Assembly (NCBI GenBank): GCA_023424725.1
Contig: JAFADQ010000121.1
Coordinates: 1 to 5,413 of the forward strand
Direction of reading: 5' to 3'
Length of the DNA stretch: 5,413 nt
DNA from: Bacteroidota bacterium
GTDB lineage: Bacteria; Bacteroidota; Bacteroidia; Cytophagales; Hymenobacteraceae
The notes beneath the pieces are model-generated. The model saw nothing but the letters and a program-made list of their open reading frames with translations. It was not told where the DNA came from and searched no databases. Positions 4,801 to 5,413 of the stretch are shown piece after piece (the stretch's first letter is position 1; each line of letters begins with the position of its first letter). The position numbers and the translations under genes were made by a program.

Positions 4801-5413
4801 ATGGCAGAAGAACAATCGATGAGGCTTAAACAGGCGGCTACGAAATTTAACGTAAGCACGTCTACCATTATTCAACACCTTGAATCTAAGGGTTTTGAAG
4901 TGGAAAACAAGCCTACTACCAAAATCACAGGCGAACAGGTGGCACTGCTGAATAAAGCATTTGCTACCGACGAGCAAGCCAAGATGGAGGCAGAAGCAGT
5001 TGGCCTGAGCAGCAACATTATTAGAAAGGCACCGGAGCCTGTTGCGCCCGAACCAGCCAAACCAGAGCCGGCCCCGGCACCAAAACCAGAGCCAAAGGCT
5101 CAGGAAGAAAAGCCGCGCCCTGCAGCGCCGGAAGCCAAACCTGCTCCGGTGGCAGAAAAGCCAGCCGAAAAAGCACCGGAGCCTCCTGAAGCGCCAAAAG
5201 CAGAGCAAGCGGCCACAACACCCGAAGCTGCAAAGCCCGAAAAAGCATCTGAGACAACCGAACCTGCCGAACCGGTTGCCGCGAAGCCCGGGCTGAAGAT
5301 TCTGGGTAAAATAGACCTCGATTCTAAAGGCCGGCCTAAAAAGAAAACAGAAACGGAAGCGAAAAAGCCCGCAGAAAAAGCGCCGGAAAAAGCTCCGGAG
5401 CCTAAACCTGCTC
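4801..5413 (+). CDS. infB: Translation initiation factor IF-2, N-terminal part (runs off the window)
   Basis: First 204 codons of IF2, the GTPase that brings fMet-tRNA to the 30S initiation complex and promotes subunit joining. Only the N-terminal region is present; the GTPase, beta-barrel and fMet-tRNA-binding domains would follow. Residues about 6-55 form the IF2 N-terminal helical domain (MRLKQAATKFNVSTSTIIQH, then LESKGFEVENKP and TKITGEQVALL), a strong match to Bacteroidota IF2. Residues 77-163 are a Pro/Ala/Glu/Lys linker built from PEP, KPEP, KAPE and KPAE units, interrupted at 164-182 by the ordered-looking block GLKILGKIDLD...GRPKKK; the repeats then resume. The ATG at 4801 is the first in frame after the TAA at 4762-4764. 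It is third in rimP-nusA-infB, after a structured 171-base gap. The identification also rests on this gene order. The rest of the frame cannot be checked. Confidence 0.97.
   Translation, partial: MAEEQSMRLKQAATKFNVSTSTIIQHLESKGFEVENKPTTKITGEQVALLNKAFATDEQAKMEAEAVGLSSNIIRKAPEPVAPEPAKPEPAPAPKPEPKAQEEKPRPAAPEAKPAPVAEKPAEKAPEPPEAPKAEQAATTPEAAKPEKASETTEPAEPVAAKPGLKILGKIDLDSKGRPKKKTETEAKKPAEKAPEKAPEPKPA

Noticed and set aside
4248..4868. Minus-strand open frame of 206 codons across the nusA 3' end, the gap and the infB start
   Set aside because: Serine/threonine-rich translation with no recognisable domain, antisense to two confidently identified genes and to the hairpin between them; it is a shadow frame.
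4744..5208. Minus-strand open frame rich in Trp, Arg, Cys and Phe opposite infB
   Set aside because: It is the antisense of the Pro/Ala/Glu/Lys linker, whose biased codons leave other frames open. The composition is not that of a real protein.
5042..5296. Plus-strand frame rich in Pro, Gln, Lys and Arg within infB
   Set aside because: Out-of-frame reading of the repetitive IF2 linker. The infB frame continues through it without interruption.
1..5413. CRISPR array, tRNA or rRNA gene, phage, toxin-antitoxin or defence genes
   Set aside because: No regularly spaced repeats, no tRNA-like cloverleaf or rRNA sequence and no recognisable mobile or defence protein were seen on either strand. All gaps between genes are under 180 bases.

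Overview
The window is a piece of a Bacteroidota chromosome, most likely from the Cytophagales (Hymenobacteraceae/Pontibacter-like). This rests on the style of the proteins (HECEIAQ and KMGKS in CysRS, a short NusA of about 410 residues, the IF2 linker motif GLKILGKIDLD), on promoter sequences of the TAnnTTTG type, and on the near absence of Shine-Dalgarno sequences. The family-level placement is an inference from recalled protein resemblance, not a search result.

Layout: 1-36 is a short hairpin/repeat-like tail downstream of cysS. 37-1524 (minus) is cysS, cysteinyl-tRNA synthetase. 1525-1649 holds a possible terminator of the upstream gene and the cysS promoter. 1650-2741 (minus) encodes a membrane-anchored protein of the endonuclease/exonuclease/phosphatase (EEP) fold. 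2742-2917 is a divergent control region with a promoter facing each way and a GC-rich leader hairpin before rimP. 2918-3385 (plus) is rimP, 3391-4629 (plus) is nusA, 4630-4800 is a 171-base gap opening with a long hairpin capped by a GGAA tetraloop, and 4801-5413 (plus) is the first 204 codons of infB, which runs off the window.

The plus-strand genes form the widely conserved rimP-nusA-infB cluster, joining 30S subunit maturation (RimP), transcription elongation/termination/antitermination (NusA) and translation initiation (IF2). rimP and nusA are 5 bases apart and almost certainly co-transcribed. infB follows after a structured spacer, so its expression could be adjusted separately. cysS is another translation gene, while the EEP gene is a functionally unassigned envelope enzyme.

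The genes are ordinary. I found no convincing undescribed multi-gene system. The points worth a second look are non-coding: a perfect inverted repeat filling the spacer of the rimP promoter, the rimP leader hairpin, the nusA-infB hairpin, near-leaderless minus-strand genes, and a base-composition break at the domain boundary of the EEP gene.
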